A stretch of DNA of 64,000 nt from NCBI GenBank assembly GCA_016872775.1, contig VGZA01000021.1:1-64000 (forward strand), written 5' to 3'. A model generated the notes under the pieces. The model was not told the DNA's origin and ran no database searches. It saw only the letters and a list, made by a program, of their open reading frames with translations. The position numbers were made by a program, and so were the translations under genes. Of the stretch, positions 1-8,015 are shown in pieces. The number at the start of each line of letters is the position of its first letter. The first letter of the stretch is position 1. This DNA comes from Planctomycetota bacterium (GTDB lineage Bacteria > Planctomycetota > Planctomycetia > Pirellulales > Pirellulaceae).

Positions 1-179
1 TTCGCGCCGTCGGGCTCGGGTGAGACGTTGCCAGCGGGGGTCTCGGACAGTTGTTCGCCATCGATGGGCGCTGTCTCTGTGGCTTCCAGCCTTGCGGCAC
101 CGATGGCAAGCACTGCAACAAGCACTACAACAGGCGCGGCAAAAACAACGAGCAACCGCCCTGCGACCACCAGTACCAT
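1..179 (-). CDS. Unknown membrane-anchored or exported protein, N-terminus only
   Basis: Reading the minus strand from an ATG at 179 gives 59 codons without a stop before the window edge, so only the N-terminus is visible. It begins MVLVVAGRLLVVFAAPVVV and stays hydrophobic to about residue 27. It then turns polar and acidic (ETAPIDGEQLSETP), as in a signal anchor or signal peptide followed by an exported domain. It lies 79 bp downstream of the TSUP gene on the same strand and could be the last gene of that operon. The family cannot be named from this stretch. The long hydrophobic N-terminus followed by a polar tail supports a real gene rather than a shadow frame. Confidence 0.55.
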   Translation of the reverse strand, partial: MVLVVAGRLLVVFAAPVVVLVAVLAIGAARLEATETAPIDGEQLSETPAGNVSPEPDGA

Positions 180-258
180 CTCTGCTCGGAAGGTCGTCGG
201 AGTTTCAGGCTGGCAGCGACAATCACCGAATTTTCTGAAACGACTTCTTCGCACCGAA

Positions 259-1044
259 TCACCCTCGCAGGAAATAGTAGGTTGCCAAAGAAAATCCGAT
301 CCCGACGACGATTCCACGTACCAACGACCGCGGGAGCTGGCGAGCCATTCTTGCTCCACAATATCCGCCAACGCAGCCGGCAGCCGCCATCGCCGCGGCA
401 AAACGCCACTCCACTTGGCCCGTCGCCACGAAGATCAGAACTGCGGAACCATTGATGCACGATCCCAGCAGGCTTTTCAGTCCATTCATGGCGTGAATGT
501 CCGATAAGCCGATCATGGCGAGCGACGCCAGCATCAGGATGCCGATGCCGGCTCCGAAGTAGCCGCCATACACACCGACCAGAAACTGAAAGCACGCGAC
601 TCCGAAGACCATCGCTCCCTGCGGAGTCTGTTGCGTCGTCCCGATTCCGAACCGCCGCGCAATGACTGGCTGCAGCGAAAACAGCGTTGCCGCGAGCAAG
701 ATCAACCACGGCACCAATCGTGCAAAGGTCTGGGCAGGTAACAACGTGACCAGCGACGCGCCGAGCGTGCCGCCGATCAGACTGGGGGGAACCAGTCGAA
801 CTGCCCAGCGGCTGACGGTCGAATATTCCCGTCGATAGCCCCAGAGCGCCGCTATCGACGCCGGAAAGAGCCCGACCGTACTGGTCCCGTTCGCCAGTAC
901 TTTTGCCGCGTCCGCCGGCAATCCTCGATGGACCAGCACCGCGACCAGTGCTGGAAAAGTAAGCAACGTGCCGCCACCCGCCACGGCGTTGATTCCACCC
1001 GCCAGTGCCGCCACCAGAATCAAGATCACCATCTCAGTTCCCAT
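259..1044 (-). CDS. TSUP-family (TauE/SafE) membrane permease
   Basis: This protein of about 261 residues belongs to the sulfite exporter TauE/SafE (TSUP) family of anion permeases. The opening glycine-rich segment (GGINAVAGGGTLLTFPAL) is typical of the first repeat, and a matching glycine-rich segment (YGGYFGAGIGILMLA) starts the second half. Most of the chain is hydrophobic, consistent with about eight membrane spans. The ATG at 1044 is preferred: AGAGG lies upstream, and it overlaps the end of the Lgt-like gene by 11 bp. An ATG at 1032 and a longer frame starting at 1065 are alternatives. Substrates in the family include sulfite, sulfonates and other organic anions; none can be chosen here. 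Its overlap with the Lgt-like gene suggests co-translation. Confidence 0.85.
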   Translation of the reverse strand: MGTEMVILILVAALAGGINAVAGGGTLLTFPALVAVLVHRGLPADAAKVLANGTSTVGLFPASIAALWGYRREYSTVSRWAVRLVPPSLIGGTLGASLVTLLPAQTFARLVPWLILLAATLFSLQPVIARRFGIGTTQQTPQGAMVFGVACFQFLVGVYGGYFGAGIGILMLASLAMIGLSDIHAMNGLKSLLGSCINGSAVLIFVATGQVEWRFAAAMAAAGCVGGYCGARMARQLPRSLVRGIVVGIGFSLATYYFLRG

Positions 1045-1738
1045 GGATCGCCAACCTCTTGGCATCCCAATGCCAGATGAACGCGAAGCCGGCCAACAGT
1101 ATCAGGCTGGCCCATTGAAACGCGGTGAGACCACTCCAGAATTCGGGCTCCGGCCGGAGAAACTCGGAGAGGAAACGATATCCGGAATAGAGCATGATGT
1201 AGAGCTTGATCCGTTGACCAGGGAACCAGCCGCGCTGCTGCGCGTGCCAGAGAAATCCCGCGCACGACGCGTGGAAAATTGCCTCGTAGAGTTGCGTCGG
1301 GTGGCGAGGAATATCGTCGACGGTCGGGAAAACAACGCCCCATGGAAGGCTCGTCGGCACTCCATAACAGCAGCCACCGACAAAGCACCCCAGCCTTCCC
1401 ACAGCGATGCCGACCGCGACGGGACACGCGAAGCTGTCGCCGGTACGCGTACGAATCTCGAGAATCCATTTGGCGATTTCCACACCCGCGTAGCCGCCGG
1501 CCAGCCCCAGCAGGATTGTCTTTCCGTTGCTGAACCAGGCCCATCCGCTGAGAAACTCCGACCAATCCGCAAAGACATACGGCAGACGCGCGCCGATCAT
1601 CGCGCCGCACAGCGCTCCGATGCCGATGCCGAATCGCTCGAGTTGCGACAGCGGCAAGTCGCGCTGGGTCCGGCGGGCGATCCACGCGGCGCTCAGTACC
1701 GCCGATCCCATAATCACCGTATACCCGATGCTGATCAC
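1034..1738 (-). CDS. Divergent prolipoprotein diacylglyceryl transferase (Lgt) family protein
   Basis: This 234-residue membrane protein has the Lgt framework: a GRLGCF segment at residues 114-119 and RHPTQLYEA at 145-153, which is the best-kept Lgt block. Canonical Lgt transfers diacylglycerol from phosphatidylglycerol to a lipobox cysteine. Here the usual GN-F-N-E part of the signature is replaced by cysteines (CFVGGCCYG), and the expected His-Gly-Gly motif reads LLGLAGG. It is also shorter than typical Lgt (260-290 residues). It starts with GTG at 1738, and its first bases overlap the stop of the radical SAM gene (GTGA), so translation is probably coupled. The fold assignment is firm, but the reaction is uncertain: it may act on a different acceptor or lipid from housekeeping Lgt. 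Confidence 0.75.
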   Translation of the reverse strand: MISIGYTVIMGSAVLSAAWIARRTQRDLPLSQLERFGIGIGALCGAMIGARLPYVFADWSEFLSGWAWFSNGKTILLGLAGGYAGVEIAKWILEIRTRTGDSFACPVAVGIAVGRLGCFVGGCCYGVPTSLPWGVVFPTVDDIPRHPTQLYEAIFHASCAGFLWHAQQRGWFPGQRIKLYIMLYSGYRFLSEFLRPEPEFWSGLTAFQWASLILLAGFAFIWHWDAKRLAIHGN

Positions 1739-3234
1739 AACGATCCCTCGACGGTCAGCGTCGCGAGGCTGTCCGCGGATGCAGCCAGCGAAGGCAACGG
1801 CAGATGTCCGTCGCGATAGAGCACGTTATAGGCGCAAAACGGAATCAGATGGCCGCTGGACAGGATGTGGTGCACGCACGATTTCATCAACTGGCGAATG
1901 TCAAAATTGTAGGCATCCATGAAACTGGTTGTCGTGATCCGGAAGACATCGGCCGGCGACAACTCCTGGGCAAGTGCCCGCTGGAAAAAACTCGATGCCA
2001 CCTCGGTCAGATCGTTCGGTACGCCGATACGATCCTGCGCCCCCATCGAATTCTCCAGGCTTGTGAGACCGACGGTGCCGCAATCGCCCGAGCAACCGCA
2101 GGGGGTACGGGCCAGGAGCTGTCGGATCAACCGTTCGGCACTGGCCCGGTTGAAACTGATGCCATTCGCCAGCAGGTCGAGATGTTGCGCTATGTCGATG
2201 AAACGCGTCAAAGGCACAACGCGACCGTTCAGGCGATAACCATAGGCCAGCGAATGCGCATTGGGGTGAGCGCAAGGCAGCGGCAGGAAATCGCTGTCCT
2301 GCCACACTCCCTGGGACTGGTCGGCAACCGCGCGAATCACATCGGGAAAGGTGACGCGGTTGTCCAGTGATTCAGGCTCCACCGCCCGCCCCACGTAAGT
2401 TGCAGGCTGAAAACTGACGCCCGTCACCCAGGGCCGCTCGGAAGCAAACCGCACGATCTGACCCAGCTGCCGCAAATTCAACTGCTGTTCGACGGTACAG
2501 ACGAGTGTCGTACGAATCCCGGCTTCCCCCAGCAAATCCACTGCGCGCAGCTTGGTCTCCGTCAGCGATTCGCCTCGCAACTGGAGTTGCGTTGCCTCGT
2601 CGAATCCGTCGAACTGCAGGTAGACTTCCAGGCGATGCCGTCGCGCTGCCAGTTCGTCGCGCAGGCGAGCATCGTTCGCCAGTCGGATGCCATTGCTGTT
2701 GATCATGACGATGTCGATCGGTTGCCGGCAAGCGTCGTCGAGAATGGCAACGAATTCCGGGTGCATCGTCGGTTCGCCGCCAGAGAGCTGCAAGATTTCC
2801 GGCCGGCCCTCGTAGCGAACCAGGTGCGAGATCGCCAGCCTGCATTGCTCGCGACTTCGATGCCGACCGCCCGGCCCGCTGGAAGCATAGCACATCGGGC
2901 AGCGGAGATTGCAGTTGTCGGTGATCTCGAGGACCGCGACACAAGTGTGCTGCTCATGTTCCGTGCAGAGTCCGCAATCGTACGGGCAGCCGCGCCTCGG
3001 CTCAATCGCGAATCGCGCCGGGACTCGACCGGGCAGACTATACTCCATGCGGTCGAACCATCGCTCGTCACTGCAGACAAAATCGATCCGCTCGCCGTGC
3101 GAAGGACAGAACTTGCGGAAGTAAACACGCCCCTCGCGCGCCACGATTTTCGCCGGCACCACCGCCAGGCAATCCGGGCAGAGACTTTGGGTCACCCCCA
3201 GAAATCGAAACTCCCTCAATGCCAGATCCGCCAT
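1735..3234 (-). CDS. Radical SAM protein of the tetraether-lipid-synthase (Tes/COG1964) type
   Basis: This 499-residue multi-cluster radical SAM enzyme has an N-terminal rubredoxin-like knuckle (C19, C22, C43). A second cysteine group CPYDCGLC lies at 83-90 with H92 and C98. The radical SAM cluster motif is CNLRCPMC at 108-115, followed by the SGGEPTMH block at 151-158. Further cysteines follow: C321, C379/C381/C385, C453 and the IPFCAYN segment near 464-470. This layout matches the family containing archaeal Tes, which joins isoprenoid chains to make membrane-spanning lipids; bacterial members are mostly uncharacterised. The ATG at 3234 has GAGGA upstream and follows the previous stop by 6 bp. 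The next gene (Lgt-like) starts inside its stop codon. A lipid or other hydrophobic substrate is an inference from family and neighbours. Confidence 0.8.
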   Translation of the reverse strand: MADLALREFRFLGVTQSLCPDCLAVVPAKIVAREGRVYFRKFCPSHGERIDFVCSDERWFDRMEYSLPGRVPARFAIEPRRGCPYDCGLCTEHEQHTCVAVLEITDNCNLRCPMCYASSGPGGRHRSREQCRLAISHLVRYEGRPEILQLSGGEPTMHPEFVAILDDACRQPIDIVMINSNGIRLANDARLRDELAARRHRLEVYLQFDGFDEATQLQLRGESLTETKLRAVDLLGEAGIRTTLVCTVEQQLNLRQLGQIVRFASERPWVTGVSFQPATYVGRAVEPESLDNRVTFPDVIRAVADQSQGVWQDSDFLPLPCAHPNAHSLAYGYRLNGRVVPLTRFIDIAQHLDLLANGISFNRASAERLIRQLLARTPCGCSGDCGTVGLTSLENSMGAQDRIGVPNDLTEVASSFFQRALAQELSPADVFRITTTSFMDAYNFDIRQLMKSCVHHILSSGHLIPFCAYNVLYRDGHLPLPSLAASADSLATLTVEGSL

Positions 3235-3240
3235 CGTTTC

Positions 3241-3897
3241 TTATCCTCGCTTGATGTCGCGGCGCCAGCGGTACACGATCCACTTGCTCAGCACGAAGCC
3301 GACGAGTAAGGTCGCAATCGTTGCGCAGAGCAGGGCAATAGGAATGTACGAGTCCTTGCCACCCGACAAGCAGACCGCGCAGAATGTTCCGACCGCCGTG
3401 ACCATGACAACGATCAGGACCACCACGGAAACTCCCAGCGAGCAGCAGAAAAGCGCGATCTTGCTCTGGGGAGACACGCGGATGCCCGACTTGGCTCGTC
3501 GCTGCACCAGAAAGACCGTCCGCATCAGCGCCGGAAATGCCGCGATCGCCAGTGCGATCGCCAGCCCTGGTACTGCCACAAACAGGCCAAGCCCGACCGC
3601 CGACAGACTGATCAGAAGAAACGCCGTCGCCAGTGAGAATTGTCCGGCGGCGATCGCCGCCGCGCGATCCGGCGGCTCACGCGGGCTCATGGTGCTCACC
3701 GGCGCGACCACCTGTGCTGTCGAAAAAGGACTTTCACCATCCGCGGTTCCCCGGGGCCGGATCGAGTCGTCCAGAACCACGGCAGGCGGGTTCGCCGGCT
3801 CAAGCCGTTGAAAGCAGAGCCAGCAATGCGTATCCCCCAGAAAATTCTGAGCACCGCAGGCACAGCGTCGTCCCGAGTCGGCGGCCGGACCGTGCAT
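3241..3897 (-). CDS. Unknown membrane protein with N-terminal zinc ribbon
   Basis: This 218-residue protein opens with a zinc-ribbon-like CACG...CWLC pair (residues about 12-30). A proline- and serine-containing linker follows, then four hydrophobic spans: two tandem helices from about residue 90 and two near the C-terminus that end in basic residues. The ATG at 3897 overlaps the stop of the preceding gene as TGATG, a classic coupled start. An upstream in-frame ATG at 3963 would need a 67-bp overlap and is less likely. Zinc-ribbon plus membrane-helix proteins of this kind are common in planctomycetes and mostly unnamed. Position just ahead of the radical SAM gene (6 bp gap) makes it a candidate accessory membrane protein of that operon. 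Confidence 0.75.
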   Translation of the reverse strand: MHGPAADSGRRCACGAQNFLGDTHCWLCFQRLEPANPPAVVLDDSIRPRGTADGESPFSTAQVVAPVSTMSPREPPDRAAAIAAGQFSLATAFLLISLSAVGLGLFVAVPGLAIALAIAAFPALMRTVFLVQRRAKSGIRVSPQSKIALFCCSLGVSVVVLIVVMVTAVGTFCAVCLSGGKDSYIPIALLCATIATLLVGFVLSKWIVYRWRRDIKRG

Positions 3898-4583
3898 CAG
3901 ATGGCCTCCCCCGCCGACGGATCGCAAAGATCGTCCACGACCTTTCGAACGTGCCGGACCCACTGTCCCACAACGATCCCGGTCAATGCGATTCCAGCAA
4001 CGACCATCAACTGCTGGTAACGGGGCACCGACGGCAGGTTAAGCTCCTTGAGCAGTCCCATCGGCCAGCGCGTGCATCCCAGCACCATCAGGTAACCACC
4101 GATCGCGATGCCAGTTGCCATCCGCACGAGGAGCAGATTCATGCGCAGACCGGTCATCGCCAGGATCAAGAAATAGCCGAGGACCAGCGGGCTGCGTGCG
4201 CCGTTGGCAAGCACCAACGTCGCCGTCAGGAATACGACGTCAAGCGACATGCTGACCAGGGGCATCCAGCGTGGAAAGACCTGGTCGCGCAGCAGCGCAT
4301 GCACCAGCCAGGCCATCGCCAGCCAGCCCGCGGCGATCGCGGTGACCGCGAGATGCAGCGGCGCCGCGAGTGCGGGCCCTTCGTCCAATTGCAGAAAGCG
4401 CAGCCAATCAAACCGGCCGTCGCTTGCGGCGCGGTGCAGGAGATGGATGCCGTAAAAGGCACCGACCGCGCAGATCCGCAGCAGATTCACACGGAGTTCG
4501 GCCTCGTACTGCCGCCATCTGCTTGCGGTTTCCCAACGCTGTTGCAGTGGATCGGGACGGATCATTGTCGTTCGCCGCTCCAT
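3897..4583 (-). CDS. Unknown six-span membrane protein
   Basis: This 228-residue protein has a short cytoplasmic N-terminus (RPDPLQQRWETASRWRQ), then about six hydrophobic segments between residues 33 and 210, and a short charged tail (RHVRKVVDDLCDPSAGEAI). The pattern resembles the six-helix membrane sensor module found in front of some adenylate cyclases or histidine kinases, but no catalytic domain follows. It starts 12 bp downstream of the SMP-30-like gene and couples to the next gene through TGATG. An internal ATG at 4565 with GGAG upstream is a possible alternative start. No family function can be assigned. Operon placement suggests it serves the same membrane process as the radical SAM and Lgt-like genes. 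Confidence 0.7.
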   Translation of the reverse strand: MERRTTMIRPDPLQQRWETASRWRQYEAELRVNLLRICAVGAFYGIHLLHRAASDGRFDWLRFLQLDEGPALAAPLHLAVTAIAAGWLAMAWLVHALLRDQVFPRWMPLVSMSLDVVFLTATLVLANGARSPLVLGYFLILAMTGLRMNLLLVRMATGIAIGGYLMVLGCTRWPMGLLKELNLPSVPRYQQLMVVAGIALTGIVVGQWVRHVRKVVDDLCDPSAGEAI

Positions 4584-4595
4584 TGGTCGTACTGA

Positions 4596-5672
4596 TTATC
4601 GCTTTGCCACAGGCAGTTGATAGCCTTTGCGATTCAAGCGTATCCGATACAAGCTCTGGCCCGCAGTAATGTACAAGAGATTTGCGTCACTCCCTCGGCC
4701 GAAACCAACGTTGGTCGGTACTTCTGTGGCGATATATGCTAGTTCCTTTCCGTCCGGCGAGTAAACCACGATTCCCGGTCGACTCTCGGCACGTACGGCG
4801 ACATAGAGGTTTCCCTCTTCATCGCAAATCAGACCGTCCGGACCATCCTGGGGCGCATAATTGACCAGTTCCTTTCGAAACGTCGCGGATCCGTCAGCAT
4901 GCAGGTCGTAGGCCATCAGCGTCATGGCTCCCTTGCGCAGCGGAGCGGCGACCTTGTCGGCCTGCCGGGGATCGCCGCCGAGTCGCTCAAAGCCGGTCGC
5001 ACCGTTGTCATTGCTGACGACGTATAGCGATTTTTGATCGGGAGATACGCAAACGCCGTTCGGCTTGCCGGCATCGCTGATAATGCGGTGGATGGAGCCA
5101 TCCCTGTCGATCCGATAAACACCCATCACCGGCTGATCGATCGTTTCCCAACCAAGATAGCGCGGATCGCTGAAGTACATCCGCCCCTTTTCGTCGATCG
5201 TCACGTCATTGGGAGAATTGAACGGCCGCCCTTCGTACATCGCGGCCACAATGAAGCTCTTCCCGGATTTCATCTCGGTACGCGTAACGCGCCGTCCGCC
5301 ATAGTCAGCTCCTTCGCAGACGATCATGTCGCCGCCCGCGTCGAACTTGATGCCGTTGGACATGCCGCTCGGCGAGCGGTAAATGGCCGTCTGGCCCGTT
5401 CGCGGATCGAACCTCCAGATATGCCCGGCATGGATTTCCCCACGTTCGTTGCGGGCTCGGTGGGAGAAAGTGATGTCACTGAAATAGACCTGGCCGTCCG
5501 GCGCAACCGCAACGCCTTCCGTCAGCGTGATGCCCTCGAACAGTTTTTCCGGCTTTGAGCCCGGCGGTACGATCGGATCGGCCGCGACCGCCAAGGCCGC
5601 AAACAATGCCACGTAGGACGCCGTTCCCGTCAGACGACCGATTGTCGAAATGCCGATTGCCTTGCCGATCAT
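4596..5672 (-). CDS. SMP-30/gluconolactonase-like beta-propeller protein, exported
   Basis: This protein of 358 residues begins with a hydrophobic signal segment (ASYVALFAALAVAADP), so it is probably exported. The rest shows the SMP-30/gluconolactonase/LRE repeat pattern: EGVAVAPDGQVYFSD, SNGIKFDAGGDMIVCE, NSPNDVTIDEKGRMYFSD and KPNGVCVSPDQKSLYV, as in a six-bladed propeller with a divalent metal site (Glu, Asn and Asp positions retained). Family members hydrolyse sugar lactones or related esters. Planctomycetes carry many exported copies, likely for sugar-acid metabolism, and the substrate here is unknown. The ATG at 5672 has AGG upstream. An ATG at 5741 in the same frame would add a non-signal-like leader and is not preferred. 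Confidence 0.88.
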   Translation of the reverse strand: MIGKAIGISTIGRLTGTASYVALFAALAVAADPIVPPGSKPEKLFEGITLTEGVAVAPDGQVYFSDITFSHRARNERGEIHAGHIWRFDPRTGQTAIYRSPSGMSNGIKFDAGGDMIVCEGADYGGRRVTRTEMKSGKSFIVAAMYEGRPFNSPNDVTIDEKGRMYFSDPRYLGWETIDQPVMGVYRIDRDGSIHRIISDAGKPNGVCVSPDQKSLYVVSNDNGATGFERLGGDPRQADKVAAPLRKGAMTLMAYDLHADGSATFRKELVNYAPQDGPDGLICDEEGNLYVAVRAESRPGIVVYSPDGKELAYIATEVPTNVGFGRGSDANLLYITAGQSLYRIRLNRKGYQLPVAKR

Positions 5673-5779
5673 ATTGAACCTGCTTTCTTGGATAGAACAA
5701 AACTGTCTGAGGCACTGCACTTTAGGGGCAGACTGTACCATGGATCTCCGCCGATCGCTGGAAATACCTCCGACCGCCC

Positions 5780-6028
5780 CTAATCTTTGAATCCGAACGC
5801 GGCGGCATTCAGCACACCGGAAATAACATCCTTCGTGAACAGGCCGATGAGCTGTTCGTTGAGCTCTTTCTGCAAATGGTCGGGATACGACTTGGCACCT
5901 TTGGCGGCTTTGGTCGCTGTCCCGATCGACCGCGGCACGCTGCTTTCCTGCAGGGCCAACGTGCCATCCTTCAACTGTTGCGGATGGCGCGTCGGGTCGA
6001 CGGTTCCTGGTACGCGAGCATTTGCCAT
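5780..6028 (-). CDS. Small unknown protein (82 residues)
   Basis: From the ATG at 6028, with GAGGG eight bases upstream, an 82-residue frame runs to TAG at 5780. The composition looks protein-like: a proline-rich start (ANARVPGTVDPTRHPQQL), then a Ser/Thr/Ala/Lys stretch, then an amphipathic helix-like end (LNEQLIGLFTKDVISGVLN). The frame stays open far upstream, but that part is basic, arginine-rich and shadow-like, so the internal ATG was chosen. No family was recognised. It lies in the same direction as the SMP-30-like gene, 107 bp ahead of it, and could share a transcript. It could also be a chance frame. Confidence 0.45.
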   Translation of the reverse strand: MANARVPGTVDPTRHPQQLKDGTLALQESSVPRSIGTATKAAKGAKSYPDHLQKELNEQLIGLFTKDVISGVLNAAAFGFKD

Positions 6029-6389
6029 GGGAAATCCCTCAGGTGGCAAGCCAATCAGCGATCGGCCAGCCTTGACGGTAAAAGAGGATTTGCCCCGGAA
6101 TTGTAGCGAATCGGAGTGAGGTCGATCCAGCCACGTTCCCGCTTCTGCCGCGCGATCGTGGCGGAATTCGGCAAATCGTGGTCGGCGAGCCACTTTGGAG
6201 CCAAATAGAGCTGTCAACGGCGTTCGAGCCCGACGAAACAGGCTATAGAGGGCGCGAAGCCGTTGTCGATGCGGCGCGGCGGTCCGCCGTGGTTCGGGAA
6301 TGCCCAACTCGGACGACGACCCCGATGTATTGCGTAGCAACGCAAGCAACGCGCTGGCGCGCATGGGACCTGCCGGGAACCGGGTCAGC
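6029..6389. other. Intergenic stretch without recognised gene
   Basis: About 360 bases separate the end of chrA from the small 82-residue gene. Open frames cross it, but they are arginine-rich and lack family resemblance. No convincing promoter, terminator or RNA was seen. Confidence 0.4.
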
Positions 6390-7799
6390 CTATAGCGAGA
6401 ATCGCAACAATCCGGCAGCGGCGCAGACGAGCACAACGTAGCTCAAACTGACCTTGAATCGTTGCAGTGCGACGAACGCGGCAATCGCCAACACCAGCCC
6501 AAACCAATTCGTCGATGCGGCGATTGCGGTTGCTGTCGCGGGTAGCGAGAACGGGTCGGAATGCGGAAGACTCAGCGTCGGCCAGATCACCGTCTTGCCG
6601 AAGAAAACCGCCAGATTCAGGATCACCCCGACCACGGCGGCCGTGATCCCGGTCAGGGCGGACGTCAGATGCAATTCGCCACGCATCGACTCGATGTACG
6701 GCGCACCCAGAAAGATGAACAAAAACGAAGGCAGAAAAGTAAAGTAGGTCGCGATCAGACAACCCAGGATCGCACCGGTCCAGCCCATACCGCTGGCCTG
6801 ATACCCACCCACAAAGCCGACGAATGCGACGACCATGATCAAAGGGCCCGGTGTCGTCTCACCGAGTGCGAGTCCATCCACCATCTGTGCCGGTTTCAAC
6901 CACTCAAAAACCTGCACCGACTGCCTGGCGACATACGGCAGGACGGCGTAGGCGCCGCCAAACGTCACCAGCGCCGAAGTTGTAAAAAGGATGCCCATGC
7001 GCAGGAACGTTCCGTCCCAACCCTGCCAATTCCAAAGCAAGGCCATCGGTCCGGCCCAGAGCAGGAGTCCCGTGACCAGTCGGACCAGGAAGGTGGTGCG
7101 ATTCGGTCGAGCATGACTCGGCGGCTCGTGATCGTCGTCGATCACGAAATCGAACGGCGGGTGCGCTCCCGTGGCGGATTGTTTCTTCGCGCCGTGCGCA
7201 CCTCCCGTCTTGAACTTCTCCGGAGCAATTCGGGAACCGATCCAACCCAGCACACCCGCCGACAACACCACGATTGGAAACGGCACATTGAACACCGCCA
7301 GGGCGACAAAGGCCGCCACGGCGAAGCCCAACAGTACCCCGTTCCTGATTGCTCGGGAGCCAACGCGAATCACCGCCACAACAACAATCGCCACAACGGC
7401 CGGTTTGATTCCGTCCAGTACCGCTGCGACCGACGGCACGTTTCCGAACGCGACATAGATGGCACTCAGTGCCATGAGAATGAACAGACTGGGCAGCACA
7501 AACAAACCTCCAGCGACGATTCCGCCACGCGTTCCGTGCAGCAACCAGCCGATGTACGTCGCCAGTTGCTGCGCCTCGGGGCCGGGCAGGACCATGCAGT
7601 AATTCAACGCATGCAGGAACCGCCGATCCGATATCCACCGCCGCCGCTCGACCAATTCCGAATGCATGATCGCAATCTGTCCCGCCGGCCCGCCGAAGCT
7701 GATGAAGCCAAGCTTGAGCCAAAAAAGCAACGCCTCGCGAAATGAAACCGAACTTCGCGGAAGAGACACCTGGTTGGCGTGGGTGAACGGATCGCTCAT
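6390..7799 (-). CDS. chrA: Chromate transporter family protein ChrA
   Basis: This protein of about 469 residues is a long (two-domain) CHR-family transporter. The first half carries FISFGGPAGQIAIMH and a following LPGPEAQQLATYIGW block. The second half repeats the pattern with TFGGAYAVLPYVA and GETTPGPLIMVVAFVGF. About ten or more hydrophobic spans are seen, with a charged linker between the halves (roughly residues 195-245). ChrA exports chromate by proton antiport; many homologues have not been tested, so the ion is inferred. The ATG at 7799 gives the standard N-terminus. The frame is open to 8084, but the extra 95 residues look non-native. It is divergent from the Gfo/Idh/MocA gene and is not in an obvious operon. 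Confidence 0.92.
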   Translation of the reverse strand: MSDPFTHANQVSLPRSSVSFREALLFWLKLGFISFGGPAGQIAIMHSELVERRRWISDRRFLHALNYCMVLPGPEAQQLATYIGWLLHGTRGGIVAGGLFVLPSLFILMALSAIYVAFGNVPSVAAVLDGIKPAVVAIVVVAVIRVGSRAIRNGVLLGFAVAAFVALAVFNVPFPIVVLSAGVLGWIGSRIAPEKFKTGGAHGAKKQSATGAHPPFDFVIDDDHEPPSHARPNRTTFLVRLVTGLLLWAGPMALLWNWQGWDGTFLRMGILFTTSALVTFGGAYAVLPYVARQSVQVFEWLKPAQMVDGLALGETTPGPLIMVVAFVGFVGGYQASGMGWTGAILGCLIATYFTFLPSFLFIFLGAPYIESMRGELHLTSALTGITAAVVGVILNLAVFFGKTVIWPTLSLPHSDPFSLPATATAIAASTNWFGLVLAIAAFVALQRFKVSLSYVVLVCAAAGLLRFSL

Positions 7800-8015
7800 G
7801 TTGAGATCAATTTCTTCGGCGAATGGAGGAGTCCCGACGCCAGCCGCTGACTCGCACCGCACCTCCGCAAGCATCAAACTACTCGATTTATGGCGAAGTG
7901 GGAACTCTCGCCTTGTCTCGATAACCACGGCGCAGCCTCCCCTCGCAATCTGGAAAAACGGTGATGCCAGCGATACGATGGAGCCGCATTCACAAGTCGA
8001 AAGGAGACTGCGGAG

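Noticed and set aside
968-1819. Plus-strand open frame of 283 residues opposite the Lgt-like gene
   Set aside because: Antisense to a conserved membrane-protein gene with clear family motifs; shadow frame.
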